DNA of 64,000 nucleotides, taken from positions 127,332-191,331 of the forward strand of contig JAMFSA010000248.1 of assembly GCA_026225055.1 (NCBI GenBank), given 5' to 3'. The stretch is from Mucilaginibacter xinganensis (GTDB lineage: Bacteria > Bacteroidota > Bacteroidia > Sphingobacteriales > Sphingobacteriaceae). A model generated the notes under the pieces. That model did not search any database. It was not told where the DNA came from and worked only from the letters and a program-made list of their open reading frames with translations. Every line of letters begins with the position of its first letter. Position 1 is the stretch's first letter. The position numbers were made by a program, and so were the translations under genes. Below are positions 48,151 to 57,529 of the stretch, in pieces.

Positions 48151-49950
48151 ATGAAAATGAAAAAGAAATATATTTTGCTCATAGTGCTGTTTGCCATGCT
48201 GGCAACAGTTCCAATGGCTTGTAAAAAGAACTTTTTAACCCAAACTAATACCTTTTCATCAACAGAGGCGGCTACTTTTAATAAGCCTCAGGATGTTATA
48301 GCGGTTGTAAATAGTATATATGATACTTACCAGAACAGCGATTTCCTGAAAAAATCGATGTGGTATTATGCCAACTTTCTTGCTCATGATTGGTATAATA
48401 ACGGTAATGATATTGTGTGGAACAATTACACAATTCCATCTACTTTTGGAGCATTATCTACTTTCTGGAATGACTCTTATGTAGGTATATCGAGAGCAAA
48501 TTATGCCCTGCCAATTATAGCTGATGCAAAGGCAAAAGGTATAATTACCTCTGATTTGGCCGACCGCTTAACCGGCGAAGCTCTATTTTTACGTGGCATG
48601 ACCTATTATTACCTTACCGGTACTTTTGGCGGCGTTCCTTTAGAATTAAAAACAGGCGGCGATGGTTTAACACCAAGAAGCACCCAGGCTCAATGTTTTG
48701 CACAGATAATAAGTGATATGAAACAGGCAGAAACCCTGTTACTATCAAAAACTACACTTGCTGCAGGTGATTTGGGTCGTGCTACTAAAGGCGCTGCTTA
48801 CGCTTATGAAGGTTCTGCACAAATGTGGTTAGGTAATTACACTGCTGCTTTAGCTGCTTTTAACAATCCTGAATTAACAAACAATTATCATTTAATTCCT
48901 CAGTTCATTAATGTTCATGAGTTCAACAACCAGAATAATGATGAGTCTTTGTTCGAAGTTCAGTTTGATCTTCCTGCAGGTGGCACCCAGGATTGGGCTG
49001 GCAGCTGGCAGCCTCCGGGTGGTGAGCTGGGCTGGATAGATAGCTTTGGCTGGCCTTCTGAAATAACCGGACAAGGTTATGATTACGGAAGCCCTGCATT
49101 AGAATACTCTTATCAAACGGGTGATCTCCGTAAATATGCTACCATTTTAGGTCCTGGCGATTCAATCATCAGCCCCGGAATTATTGCCCAATGGGGTGGT
49201 ATAAAAGGCTATCCTTATGTAACAGGTGGTTATGCATCTTACCTTGCAGCCCCAACTACTGATGTTACAGATAAAAACAGGTATACAGATGGTCATGGTA
49301 ACATTATAAATACCAATGGAACTGCAACCTATCCATGGTATGGTACTGACGGTACACCACGTTCAGGTTATACTGATGCTAAAAAATGGAGAGATCCAAA
49401 CCTTACAGGTGGTTCAGGACCGCAAAAACTTTTCGGTAGTCAAAACCAGATACTGATGCGCTATGCAGAAGTATTACTTTCAAGGGCTGAATGTAAAATA
49501 CGGACAGGTGATGTGGCGGGTGGTTTAGCCGACTTAAATTTAGTTAGAACCAGGGCATTCGGCGGAACGCCACCAGCTGTTTGGCAGGATGGGCAACAGG
49601 TTGATGGTAGCCAGGCGCCGGCTTTAACCGACCCAATGCAAAAAGTGTTGAGCGAATATAGGCACGAACTTACAGCAGAATATTCGTTGATGTACCTTTT
49701 ACGCAGAGCTGGTACAGATGCTACAACAGGCAAACCATATGATGAAGAATTTATTCACAACGTAAATCACGTTGCCGGTGCTGGTCCTGACAATAACACA
49801 AGCCCGATTATTTATCCGTATGGCCCGACATCCGACGGTAAAACACACGGCGTTACTTATAACGATTTACCTGCAGGGCGTGATATATTACCAATTCCAC
49901 AAGCTGCAATTGGTCTTAATCCAAACTTAAAACAAAACCCTGGTTATTAA
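48151..49950 (+). CDS. SusD/RagB-family glycan-binding lipoprotein
   Basis: A 599-residue lipoprotein with lipobox VPMAC. It is helical with TPR-like pairs around TGEALFLRGMTYYYLTGTFGGVPL, the most conserved SusD segment, and ends in the typical DILPIPQAAIGLNPNLKQNPGY. It forms the lid over the SusC barrel and captures oligosaccharides at the cell surface. It is cotranscribed with susC and closed by a strong terminator. Confidence 0.97.
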   Translation: MKMKKKYILLIVLFAMLATVPMACKKNFLTQTNTFSSTEAATFNKPQDVIAVVNSIYDTYQNSDFLKKSMWYYANFLAHDWYNNGNDIVWNNYTIPSTFGALSTFWNDSYVGISRANYALPIIADAKAKGIITSDLADRLTGEALFLRGMTYYYLTGTFGGVPLELKTGGDGLTPRSTQAQCFAQIISDMKQAETLLLSKTTLAAGDLGRATKGAAYAYEGSAQMWLGNYTAALAAFNNPELTNNYHLIPQFINVHEFNNQNNDESLFEVQFDLPAGGTQDWAGSWQPPGGELGWIDSFGWPSEITGQGYDYGSPALEYSYQTGDLRKYATILGPGDSIISPGIIAQWGGIKGYPYVTGGYASYLAAPTTDVTDKNRYTDGHGNIINTNGTATYPWYGTDGTPRSGYTDAKKWRDPNLTGGSGPQKLFGSQNQILMRYAEVLLSRAECKIRTGDVAGGLADLNLVRTRAFGGTPPAVWQDGQQVDGSQAPALTDPMQKVLSEYRHELTAEYSLMYLLRRAGTDATTGKPYDEEFIHNVNHVAGAGPDNNTSPIIYPYGPTSDGKTHGVTYNDLPAGRDILPIPQAAIGLNPNLKQNPGY

Positions 49951-49975
49951 TACCGGAGTATTGGTATAATACGAA

Positions 49976-50007
49976 AGCCGCCTCAAAATTTGAGGCGGCT
50001 TTTTTTG
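49976..50007 (+). terminator. Intrinsic terminator after susD
   Basis: AGCCGCCTCA and TGAGGCGGCT pair perfectly over at least 10 bp with an AAATT-type loop and are followed by seven T. Confidence 0.92.
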
Positions 50008-50311
50008 TACCTACAAATTGCTTTGTATTTTAATAATTTATTTTCTTGTCACTTACGCTCAAGACGTTGTCATGCTGAGTTTTAAAATCCGTGGCCTCTG
50101 AAGGTGAAATGACACATTTTTTCAATTCTGTCATGGGTAATATTAGTAAAAGCATGCGGGTAGGGCTTTACATTTAACTTCAATTAGCGCTCTGTATGAT
50201 ATCTGGCTGCTTATTGTAAAGGAGAAACATGCTACTTGTCTCTTAATAAACTCAAGGTTATTATGTCTGATTGGAGACTACAAGTATATACTAAAACCTT
50301 ATCAGCGACAG
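50008..50311. other. Gap between susD terminator and cytochrome gene
   Basis: About 300 bp between convergent genes. I see no reading frame with recognisable content, no RNA gene and no further hairpin of note. Confidence 0.6.
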
Positions 50312-51529
50312 CTACTTTGCCAGCATCATTAATATCTTTTTTGTTTCCCCGGGATAAATAGCGATATGATGACTGCGTATCAATATATCGGCATTAGTAG
50401 TTTTATTGATGTTTGAAGTAAGTATCACCTTGGTTAACAAAGCGGGCATGTGGCATTGTATACAGTTAGAACTGATAAGTTTCGCATTCAGCGAATTATA
50501 GATCTTGCAATAATTATGAGTAGTAACACTATGACAGTCAAGGCATTTTTGTGTGAACAAAGCCATGTTACCACGTTGGTTTTGATGCACATTATGACAA
50601 GTTCCGCAATCCATTTTGCTGTTGATGAAACATTTGCTGCTTTCCAACAATTGTACCTGGTTGCCATGTACATCAAGGTGGCTGGTATCTACAGCCCGCG
50701 CAAACTCAGGTAGTTTATAATTTGCAAGTGTATCGCCCGGTTTAAAAAAGAAGGTAGATCGCAACATCTGACTTTTATTACCCGAATGGCACTCGGCGCA
50801 CACATCTATTTTGCGTGCACGGGGTAGGGAACTAAAACTGGCTATATACTTCGCGATTTTAACATCAGGATTATTGGTTTGAAAATCAACATGCTGAGCG
50901 CCTGGGCCGTGGCATCTTTCACAATCTATACGATAAACCAATGAGCTTTTATCAAACTGTTCAGTATTATCTAATTTTTGCGCGTCATTTGGTTGCTCTG
51001 CTATAAATGAAGCATGGCATTCCATACAGCGCGATGTAATTATCCGGGTATAATCTGCAACACCGGGAGCGTACCCAGGGCTCATTAACCACTTATCCTG
51101 TTTGGTGAAATAGGAAATAGGGAGTTGGTTTAACCCGTTATTTTTCCAAAAAAGATAACTTTCGCCTTTTACGCCACCTAAAACTATATCGAAACGGTGG
51201 CGTTCCACTAATTTCCCGTTTAAATAATAGCTCTGGTACATGCCGCTATCCAGCTTTTCCATTACTACTTTTTGGGAGTCGCTCACTTTGAATGTGTTGA
51301 AATTTTTGGCGAAGCTGCCATGTACATTGTTAATGTCGGCCGGCATCGAAGCTACGTAGTGGGCGGTGTGTAAATATGATTTATAAATATCGCTGTGGCA
51401 TTTTATACAGGTTGATGATCCTGCATAGGAGTCACCCCGTGGGTCGGTAGGTTTAGTGTTTCTAAATGCGAGATAAATAATAACAAATAAGGCAATTAAT
51501 ATAATTGATATAAATACAATTTTCTTCAT
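50312..51529 (-). CDS. Seven-haem cytochrome c, membrane-anchored
   Basis: A 405-residue protein with an N-terminal hydrophobic anchor (about 4-24) and seven CXXCH haem-binding motifs: CIKCH, CMECH, CERCH, CAECH, CGTCH, CLDCH and CIQCH. Other conserved histidines (HTAHY, HGPGAQH, HNVHQ) are candidate distal ligands. The layout resembles cytochrome c554/c3-type multihaem proteins, acting in the periplasm as electron carriers. No partner oxidoreductase lies nearby. It sits between SusD (convergent) and an FG-GAP/UnbV lipoprotein (divergent), an unusual place for a cytochrome within a glycan locus. Confidence 0.9.
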   Translation of the reverse strand: MKKIVFISIILIALFVIIYLAFRNTKPTDPRGDSYAGSSTCIKCHSDIYKSYLHTAHYVASMPADINNVHGSFAKNFNTFKVSDSQKVVMEKLDSGMYQSYYLNGKLVERHRFDIVLGGVKGESYLFWKNNGLNQLPISYFTKQDKWLMSPGYAPGVADYTRIITSRCMECHASFIAEQPNDAQKLDNTEQFDKSSLVYRIDCERCHGPGAQHVDFQTNNPDVKIAKYIASFSSLPRARKIDVCAECHSGNKSQMLRSTFFFKPGDTLANYKLPEFARAVDTSHLDVHGNQVQLLESSKCFINSKMDCGTCHNVHQNQRGNMALFTQKCLDCHSVTTHNYCKIYNSLNAKLISSNCIQCHMPALLTKVILTSNINKTTNADILIRSHHIAIYPGETKKILMMLAK

Positions 51530-51961
51530 TAGGATATAGACAGGTTATAAGAGAAAATCTGCTTTCAGAACTGGCAATTTTCAAGTATTGTGTTGTAAAT
51601 ATAATTAATAATTCCTTCTTTTTTAAGCAAACAATTTAGTATTATTGTTATAGATCATACACCAGTTAACCATTTAAAATAAATATTTAATATATTGATT
51701 ATAAGTTACTTAATTAAAATAGTAGTAATAAGATAAAAGATCGACAGGGTGCATGGCAATTCTTTCGTATGTCGAAAAATGGCATTGTATCATTGAGCTA
51801 ATTTTTAACAGCCGTTATTTATTTTTATTGTCTAAATAATGGTATAAAAAATCTTATTATTTGTTGGTATTTTTAATTTAGATTAACTATATAATTTATA
51901 TTCTATTTATTATTAAGGTTTATTTGGGGTTGTGAAGTATTATAATAACCTAATAATAACA
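51530..51961. promoter_or_regulatory. Divergent AT-rich intergenic region
   Basis: About 430 bp of very AT-rich sequence between the divergent cytochrome and FG-GAP genes, so it should hold both promoters. TATTTTTA (a near -7 element) lies about 95 bp before the FG-GAP start. No gene seen. Confidence 0.4.
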
Positions 51962-54900
51962 ATGAATAAACTTATTTCCGGCGGCCTTCTCTTGTGCGCG
52001 GTATGTATCTTTTCATGCAAGAAAAAGCCAACCTTATTCCAATCAATTTCATCATCACATTCAGGTATTCATTTTGCAAATACAATTACTGAAAGCGATT
52101 CAATAAATCCCTTGGATATTGTAAATATTTATAATGGCGGCGGGGTTGGCGTAGGTGATTTTAATAACGATGGATTGCAGGATCTGTATTTCGTAGGTAA
52201 TATGGTATCCAGTAAGTTATACATCAATAAAGGCGATTTTAAGTTTGAAGATGTAACCGACAAAGCCGGTATAAGCGGCATGGGCCGCTGGGGGCGTGGC
52301 GTGTCTGTTATCGACATTAACAACGACGGCCTGATGGATATTTACGTTTGTAATACTATATCGCCCGACTCCAATAAACGCCGTAACTTGTTATACATTA
52401 ACCAGGGTATCGACAAAGATGGTGTGCCTCATTTTAAAGAAATGGCAAAGGAATACGGTTTGGATGCAACCATACAATCAACCATGGCCACGTTTTTTGA
52501 TTACGATAATGATGGTTATTTGGATATGTACCTTGTTGATAACGAGGCGAATGATAGCTATTACCCCAATGTTTTTGGGCGTAAAGGCAACAGGGGGAAG
52601 CCCGGCAGCATGGGCAGGTTATACCATAGTGTTTGGGATCCTCAGTTAAAGCATCTTGTTTTTCATGATGTTTCGGTACAGGCCGGTATTAATATTGGCG
52701 GTTTCGGGCATGCCGCAACTGTGGTGGATATTAACCGTGATGGCTGGAAAGATATTTATGTAAGCAATGATTTCATAGGGTCGAATATCCTCTATATAAA
52801 TAACCACGACGGCACTTTTACCGACCGCTCAAAAGAGTATTTTAAGCACACATCATTTAATGCTATGGGGCAGGATATAGTGGATATCAATAACGATGGC
52901 CTCGCCGATGTTTTTGAACTGGATATGAACCCCGAGGATAATTACCGTAAAAAAATGATGCTGATGGCAAGCAGTTATCAAACTATACAAAATTTCGAGC
53001 AGTTTGGCTATCAGTATCAGTATGTAAGGAACACTTTGCAGCTTAATCAGGGCCCAAAAGTTTTAGAGAATAATAAAATTGGCGACCCCGCTTTCAGTGA
53101 GATTGGTTTTATGAGCGGTGTTGCCCAAACAGATTGGAGCTGGACACCAGTTATCACAGATTTTAACAATGATGGCTATCGAGATATTATTGTTACCAAT
53201 GGCTTCCCGAAAGATATTACAGATCACGATTTTATGACTTACCGCCAAAACGCCTTTGCTATTGGTGCCAAGCAAAAAATTTTGGATCAGATTCCATCGG
53301 TAAAGATCCATAACTATGCGTTTAAAAATAATGGCGACCTTACTTTTAAGGATGAAACGGATGATTGGGGGCTAAGTCTGCCTACATTTTCAAATGCTGC
53401 AGTTTATGTTGATTTGAACAACGACGGCGCAATGGATATGGTGGTAAATAACACAAATGACGAGGCGCTCATCTACAAAAATACCTCACGCGAAAAAGAT
53501 CCGGCGGGGACACATTATTTACAGATAAAATTTAAAGGGGATAACCGCAATGTGAACGGTTTAGGCGCTTGGGCCGATATTTATTATGATCATGGTAAGC
53601 ACCAGGTTTCTGAAAATAACCCATACAGGGGATACCTCTCAACCAACCAAAATATAGCTCATTTTGGCTTAGGTAAAACACAAGTGCTCGATTCGGTGGT
53701 TATTCGCTGGGCAAACAACAAAAAACAAGTTTTACAACAGGTTAAAACCAATCAGGTAATTACTGCAAACATTGCCAATGCAACAGTTCCGTACTCGTGG
53801 ACTCAGCCCAAAACTGCTGATAAAGCGTTATTTACAGATGTAAGCAATGATAAGGATATCCACTACACGCACCGCGAACTGGACTTTGACGACTTTGAGA
53901 TCCAGAAACTCATTCCGCACAAACTTTCTGGTTATACGCCGGGTCTGGCTGTAGGCGATGTTGATGGAAATGGATTAGATGATATTATTATCGGGGGCAA
54001 CTCAATGATGCCTGCGCAGGTGTTTTTACAACAGGCAAACGGCAAGTTTATACGTCGCGATTTGTTGCAAAACCAGTCGGCCTATGCGGTTAATAACAAT
54101 GTTAAGGACGAAGGCATACTGCTTTTTGATGCCAATGGTGATGGTAAACTGGACCTGTATATAGCCAGCGGTGGCTATGCAACTGCTCATGATAATGATG
54201 TTTACCAGGATAGGTTATATTTAAACGACGGCAAGGGCAACTTTACTTTAGCGCCTAATGCTTTACCTATAAACCACACCAGTAAATTGTGTGTACGGGC
54301 ATTTGATTATAACAAGGATGGTAAACCCGATCTGTTCATTTCGGGTAGGGTTGATCCATGGAGTTATCCTAAGCCGGTATCAAGCGTAATATTGCGTAAC
54401 GATAGTAAAAATGGCGTGGTTAAGTTTACCGATGTAACAGACCAGGTAGCGCCAGGCTTAAAAAACGTAGGCTTAGTATGTGATGCCTTGTTTACCGATT
54501 ATGATAATGATGGCTGGCCCGATCTGATACTGGCAGGCGAATGGATGCCGGTGACTTTCTTTAAAAATGATCATGGTGTATTCAAAAATGTGACAAGCAC
54601 AACAGGCATAGGCAAACGCACAGGGTGGTGGAACAGTATAGTAGCCGGAGATTTCAGGCACACAGGCCGGATGGATTATATTGTGGGTAACGTTGGGTTA
54701 AATACTTTTTACAAGGCGACCGAGCAATACCCGGTTTATATAACTGCTAAAGATTTCGATAAGAATGGTAGTTATAATGCCATAACTTCTATCTTTTTGC
54801 CTGATCAGAATGGCGATAAAAAAGAGTTTCCAGCTATAAGCAGGGACGACATCTTAAAAGAGTTGATCAGCGTGAAAAAGAAATACACCAATTACAAATC

Positions 54901-55546
54901 GTACGCGACCGCTACAATGGATGAGGTTTTCCCGGCTGAGAGGAGAGCAGGCGCTTTAAGATTAATGTCGAATACATCAGCATCCTGCTTTTTGCGTAAT
55001 GATGGAAATGGGAAATTCACCATTATTCCATTACCTATGCAGGCGCAGGTATCAACCTTAAACGGTATGGTGGTTGATGATTTTGACGGCGACGGTAACC
55101 TCGACGTTATAATAAATGGCAACGATTACGGTAACGAGGTTTTTGATGGCAGGTACGATGCGCTTAACGGTTTAATGCTTAAAGGCGACGGAAAAGGCAA
55201 TTTTTCACCTCAAAGCATCCTACAAAGCGGAATTTATATCCCGCATGATGGCAAAGCTCTTGTAAAACTGCAAACCAGCGACGGTAAATACATGCTCGCT
55301 GCTAGCCAAAACCGCGATTCGCTGAAAGTATTTGTGCTCAACAGGCCTGTAAATAATATCAAGCTTCAGCCGGACGATCAAAGTGCCATTATCACCTATA
55401 AAAATGGCGCAAAACAAAAACAGGAGTTTTATTATGGATCTTCATTCCTGTCGCAATCAGGCAGGTTCTTAACCGTAAATAAGGATGTAACAAATGTCCA
55501 GATAACAAACAATAAAGGACAAACCAGAGCAATCCCGATTAAATAA
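51962..55546 (+). CDS. FG-GAP/VCBS repeat and ASPIC/UnbV lipoprotein
   Basis: I start at 51962, giving a lipoprotein signal with lipobox IFSC. The 1194-residue protein contains two sets of FG-GAP/VCBS repeats with calcium-binding loops (DFNNDGLQD, DINNDGLMD, DYDNDGYLD; later DANGDGKLD, DYNKDGKPD, DYDNDGWPD, DFDGDGNLD). Between them is an ASPIC/UnbV domain (about 530-590, LGAWADIYY then IAHFGLGKTQVLDSVVIRW). It is probably a calcium-stabilised surface propeller. Such CRTAC1-like proteins are often found beside SusC/SusD genes in Bacteroidota, but their role is not settled. Confidence 0.9.
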   Translation: MNKLISGGLLLCAVCIFSCKKKPTLFQSISSSHSGIHFANTITESDSINPLDIVNIYNGGGVGVGDFNNDGLQDLYFVGNMVSSKLYINKGDFKFEDVTDKAGISGMGRWGRGVSVIDINNDGLMDIYVCNTISPDSNKRRNLLYINQGIDKDGVPHFKEMAKEYGLDATIQSTMATFFDYDNDGYLDMYLVDNEANDSYYPNVFGRKGNRGKPGSMGRLYHSVWDPQLKHLVFHDVSVQAGINIGGFGHAATVVDINRDGWKDIYVSNDFIGSNILYINNHDGTFTDRSKEYFKHTSFNAMGQDIVDINNDGLADVFELDMNPEDNYRKKMMLMASSYQTIQNFEQFGYQYQYVRNTLQLNQGPKVLENNKIGDPAFSEIGFMSGVAQTDWSWTPVITDFNNDGYRDIIVTNGFPKDITDHDFMTYRQNAFAIGAKQKILDQIPSVKIHNYAFKNNGDLTFKDETDDWGLSLPTFSNAAVYVDLNNDGAMDMVVNNTNDEALIYKNTSREKDPAGTHYLQIKFKGDNRNVNGLGAWADIYYDHGKHQVSENNPYRGYLSTNQNIAHFGLGKTQVLDSVVIRWANNKKQVLQQVKTNQVITANIANATVPYSWTQPKTADKALFTDVSNDKDIHYTHRELDFDDFEIQKLIPHKLSGYTPGLAVGDVDGNGLDDIIIGGNSMMPAQVFLQQANGKFIRRDLLQNQSAYAVNNNVKDEGILLFDANGDGKLDLYIASGGYATAHDNDVYQDRLYLNDGKGNFTLAPNALPINHTSKLCVRAFDYNKDGKPDLFISGRVDPWSYPKPVSSVILRNDSKNGVVKFTDVTDQVAPGLKNVGLVCDALFTDYDNDGWPDLILAGEWMPVTFFKNDHGVFKNVTSTTGIGKRTGWWNSIVAGDFRHTGRMDYIVGNVGLNTFYKATEQYPVYITAKDFDKNGSYNAITSIFLPDQNGDKKEFPAISRDDILKELISVKKKYTNYKSYATATMDEVFPAERRAGALRLMSNTSASCFLRNDGNGKFTIIPLPMQAQVSTLNGMVVDDFDGDGNLDVIINGNDYGNEVFDGRYDALNGLMLKGDGKGNFSPQSILQSGIYIPHDGKALVKLQTSDGKYMLAASQNRDSLKVFVLNRPVNNIKLQPDDQSAIITYKNGAKQKQEFYYGSSFLSQSGRFLTVNKDVTNVQITNNKGQTRAIPIK

Positions 55547-55570
55547 AAAATGCCCGTAAGGGCATTTTTT
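55545..55570. terminator. Bidirectional terminator between convergent genes
   Basis: AAAAAATGCCC-GTAA-GGGCATTTTTT is a perfect hairpin with A- and T-runs on opposite sides, starting in the FG-GAP gene's stop region and serving the convergent epimerase-family gene as well. Confidence 0.93.
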
Positions 55571-55607
55571 GTAACCAACTGATTTATTTATTATTCACAC
55601 TTATTAT

Positions 55608-57218
55608 TTAAATTGAAACAGGCTTGCTAAATGCAGATTCATTGCCATGTATATCAACAGCTTTTATCTTCAGGCTTTTGCCCTTAAAATTTGCGGGTAC
55701 AGTAAACGTTGTTAAAGGAGTATACCAAACGCGTTTGCCATTCAGGTACAGGTCATAGCCAATAAAAGATTTACTGCCTTTTACTTCAGTCCATTTTAAG
55801 AGTGATGATTTATTACTGCGTATTAAAGTAACATATGCAGGTATTGCCGGTGATGAATTATCAGGCGTAAGGCTTTGTATGCAATTCATAAATGCCCTGT
55901 AAGTATGATAGGTGCCTTTCCAGATCTGTCCTTTCAGCGCAATTTTGTATTGTGGCTGCTTATCTATACCGCCCTGGTACCAGTCGCCGTGTACGCTATC
56001 AATTAAATAGGTTTGTACATAGCTCCATAGCTGTTTAAAGGTCTTGAAGTATTGATGTTTATCATTGGGGTAATATTTATCCATTAATAAAAGGGTGTTC
56101 AACCCCTCAGCCTGCGCCCACCAGTTTTTGGTATCAGCAATAACAGTCAAACCTGGTTTATCTTTGAAATAATAACCCTCATCATAAAAACCGCCCACAC
56201 GTTTATCGTAACCATTATCTAGCGCGTGGTCAAGCATTTTTTTGCCGATCCTTAACGTTAGTGTATCATTTTTTATGCCTAAGGTGCGTGATGCTTCCAG
56301 CATCAGATAAGCAGTTTCCACATCGTGCCCAAATGATACATGATTTAATCCACGGTGCTTTAATATTACCGCTTCTGATGAATCCCTATACGATACCGGC
56401 GACCAATCATCATGAAAAAACAAATTCAAATAACCCTTAGGTGTAACTATTTTATCACGGATCAGCAGCAGCATCTCGTTTAAACGGGTCTTTAATAAAT
56501 CATTGGGCCAAACGGTATATAACTCGTTAAATGCTTCCAGCAAATGGATGGATGTATTCTGATCCTTATAGCCAAGCTCGGCCGTAGTAGGGGTGCTGGC
56601 ATCACGTTTTATGGGTGTGCCATTCCTTTCCATATGCTGAAAGTATCCTTTATAAAGCGGGTCGTGACTATGTTTTTCGAGCCACATAAAATCAGCTATC
56701 GCAAGGTTTAGCGCGCTGGTATCACCACTTACCTGGTAATAGGCTGATAGCGCGTAAATAGCAAACGAATTACCATACGCTTCCTTAGGAGCGAAACCAC
56801 CTTTTTTAACATTACCTTTTTTATCAATAAAAGTATAAAACCCGCCGTATTGCTTATCCCACATTACATTCTTTAAAAATTGAAAGCCGTGAGCGGCTGC
56901 AGCTTTATAATAAGTTACTGTCGGAAACATTTCCGCAGCTTTGGAGGTGCTCCAAACGTGGCGGGCCTGTGTAACAATCATTTTATCCTGGTTGCCAACC
57001 GGCTTGAAATCGTAGCTAAAAGAACTTAAAAAACCACCATCTGCAGTATCAACAGATGCCGGGTACCATGGCTTAAGCAATTTGTTAACCATGGAGTATT
57101 TCATTTGCACGGCTATCTGCTTTTTTTCGGAGGCTTTATCCTGACTAAAAGCATGTAAACTAAAAGCTATTGAACATACAGCAAATGCTTTGGCTGCAAA
57201 AGGTATTGACGATGACAT
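55608..57218 (-). CDS. Exported AGE-family (N-acylglucosamine 2-epimerase-like) protein
   Basis: A 536-residue protein. After a signal peptide (MSSSIPFAAKAFAVCSIAFSLHAFSQ) comes an (alpha/alpha)6 barrel of the AGE type with RHVWSTS near residue 87, GGFYTFIDKKG, and LNHVSFGHDVETAYLML, which carry the family's conserved Arg/His residues. The last 90 residues (about 445-536) look like a fibronectin/Ig-like beta domain. AGE enzymes interconvert gluco/manno sugars (for example cellobiose 2-epimerase) and are normally cytoplasmic, so export and the extra domain are unusual. A mannan- or cellobiose-related role would fit the locus, but hydrolase or lyase-like activity on the same fold is possible. 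Confidence 0.82.
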   Translation of the reverse strand: MSSSIPFAAKAFAVCSIAFSLHAFSQDKASEKKQIAVQMKYSMVNKLLKPWYPASVDTADGGFLSSFSYDFKPVGNQDKMIVTQARHVWSTSKAAEMFPTVTYYKAAAAHGFQFLKNVMWDKQYGGFYTFIDKKGNVKKGGFAPKEAYGNSFAIYALSAYYQVSGDTSALNLAIADFMWLEKHSHDPLYKGYFQHMERNGTPIKRDASTPTTAELGYKDQNTSIHLLEAFNELYTVWPNDLLKTRLNEMLLLIRDKIVTPKGYLNLFFHDDWSPVSYRDSSEAVILKHRGLNHVSFGHDVETAYLMLEASRTLGIKNDTLTLRIGKKMLDHALDNGYDKRVGGFYDEGYYFKDKPGLTVIADTKNWWAQAEGLNTLLLMDKYYPNDKHQYFKTFKQLWSYVQTYLIDSVHGDWYQGGIDKQPQYKIALKGQIWKGTYHTYRAFMNCIQSLTPDNSSPAIPAYVTLIRSNKSSLLKWTEVKGSKSFIGYDLYLNGKRVWYTPLTTFTVPANFKGKSLKIKAVDIHGNESAFSKPVSI

Positions 57219-57529
57219 ATCGGTAAATGGATTGGTGCTTCTAATTTAAGTCTATTGATGATAATGGCGTTATTTAGCGCGTTTTGAGCAAAATTTTGAT
57301 AAGAAAATATCAACATTCATTTTGCAATCAGGTTTTTTGACTTTTCCTAAAAACTACATTACAATAAAACATTTGGTAAAAAAGTATTACTGTAGCTTAC
57401 CCACACTCGGTAAGTTTGTTTAGTGAGTGTACGTGGTACACCGCCGCTAATTATAATCGATATAATTTCCTTTACGTGGTATGATTAACTTATTTCCTAA
57501 GGTTATGTCTTATCAATTTTTTAAACTTT
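57219..57529. promoter_or_regulatory. Divergent intergenic region before GH9 gene
   Basis: About 310 bp between the divergent epimerase-family and GH9 genes. No gene or strong hairpin was seen. It must hold both promoters; none could be placed with confidence. Confidence 0.4.
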
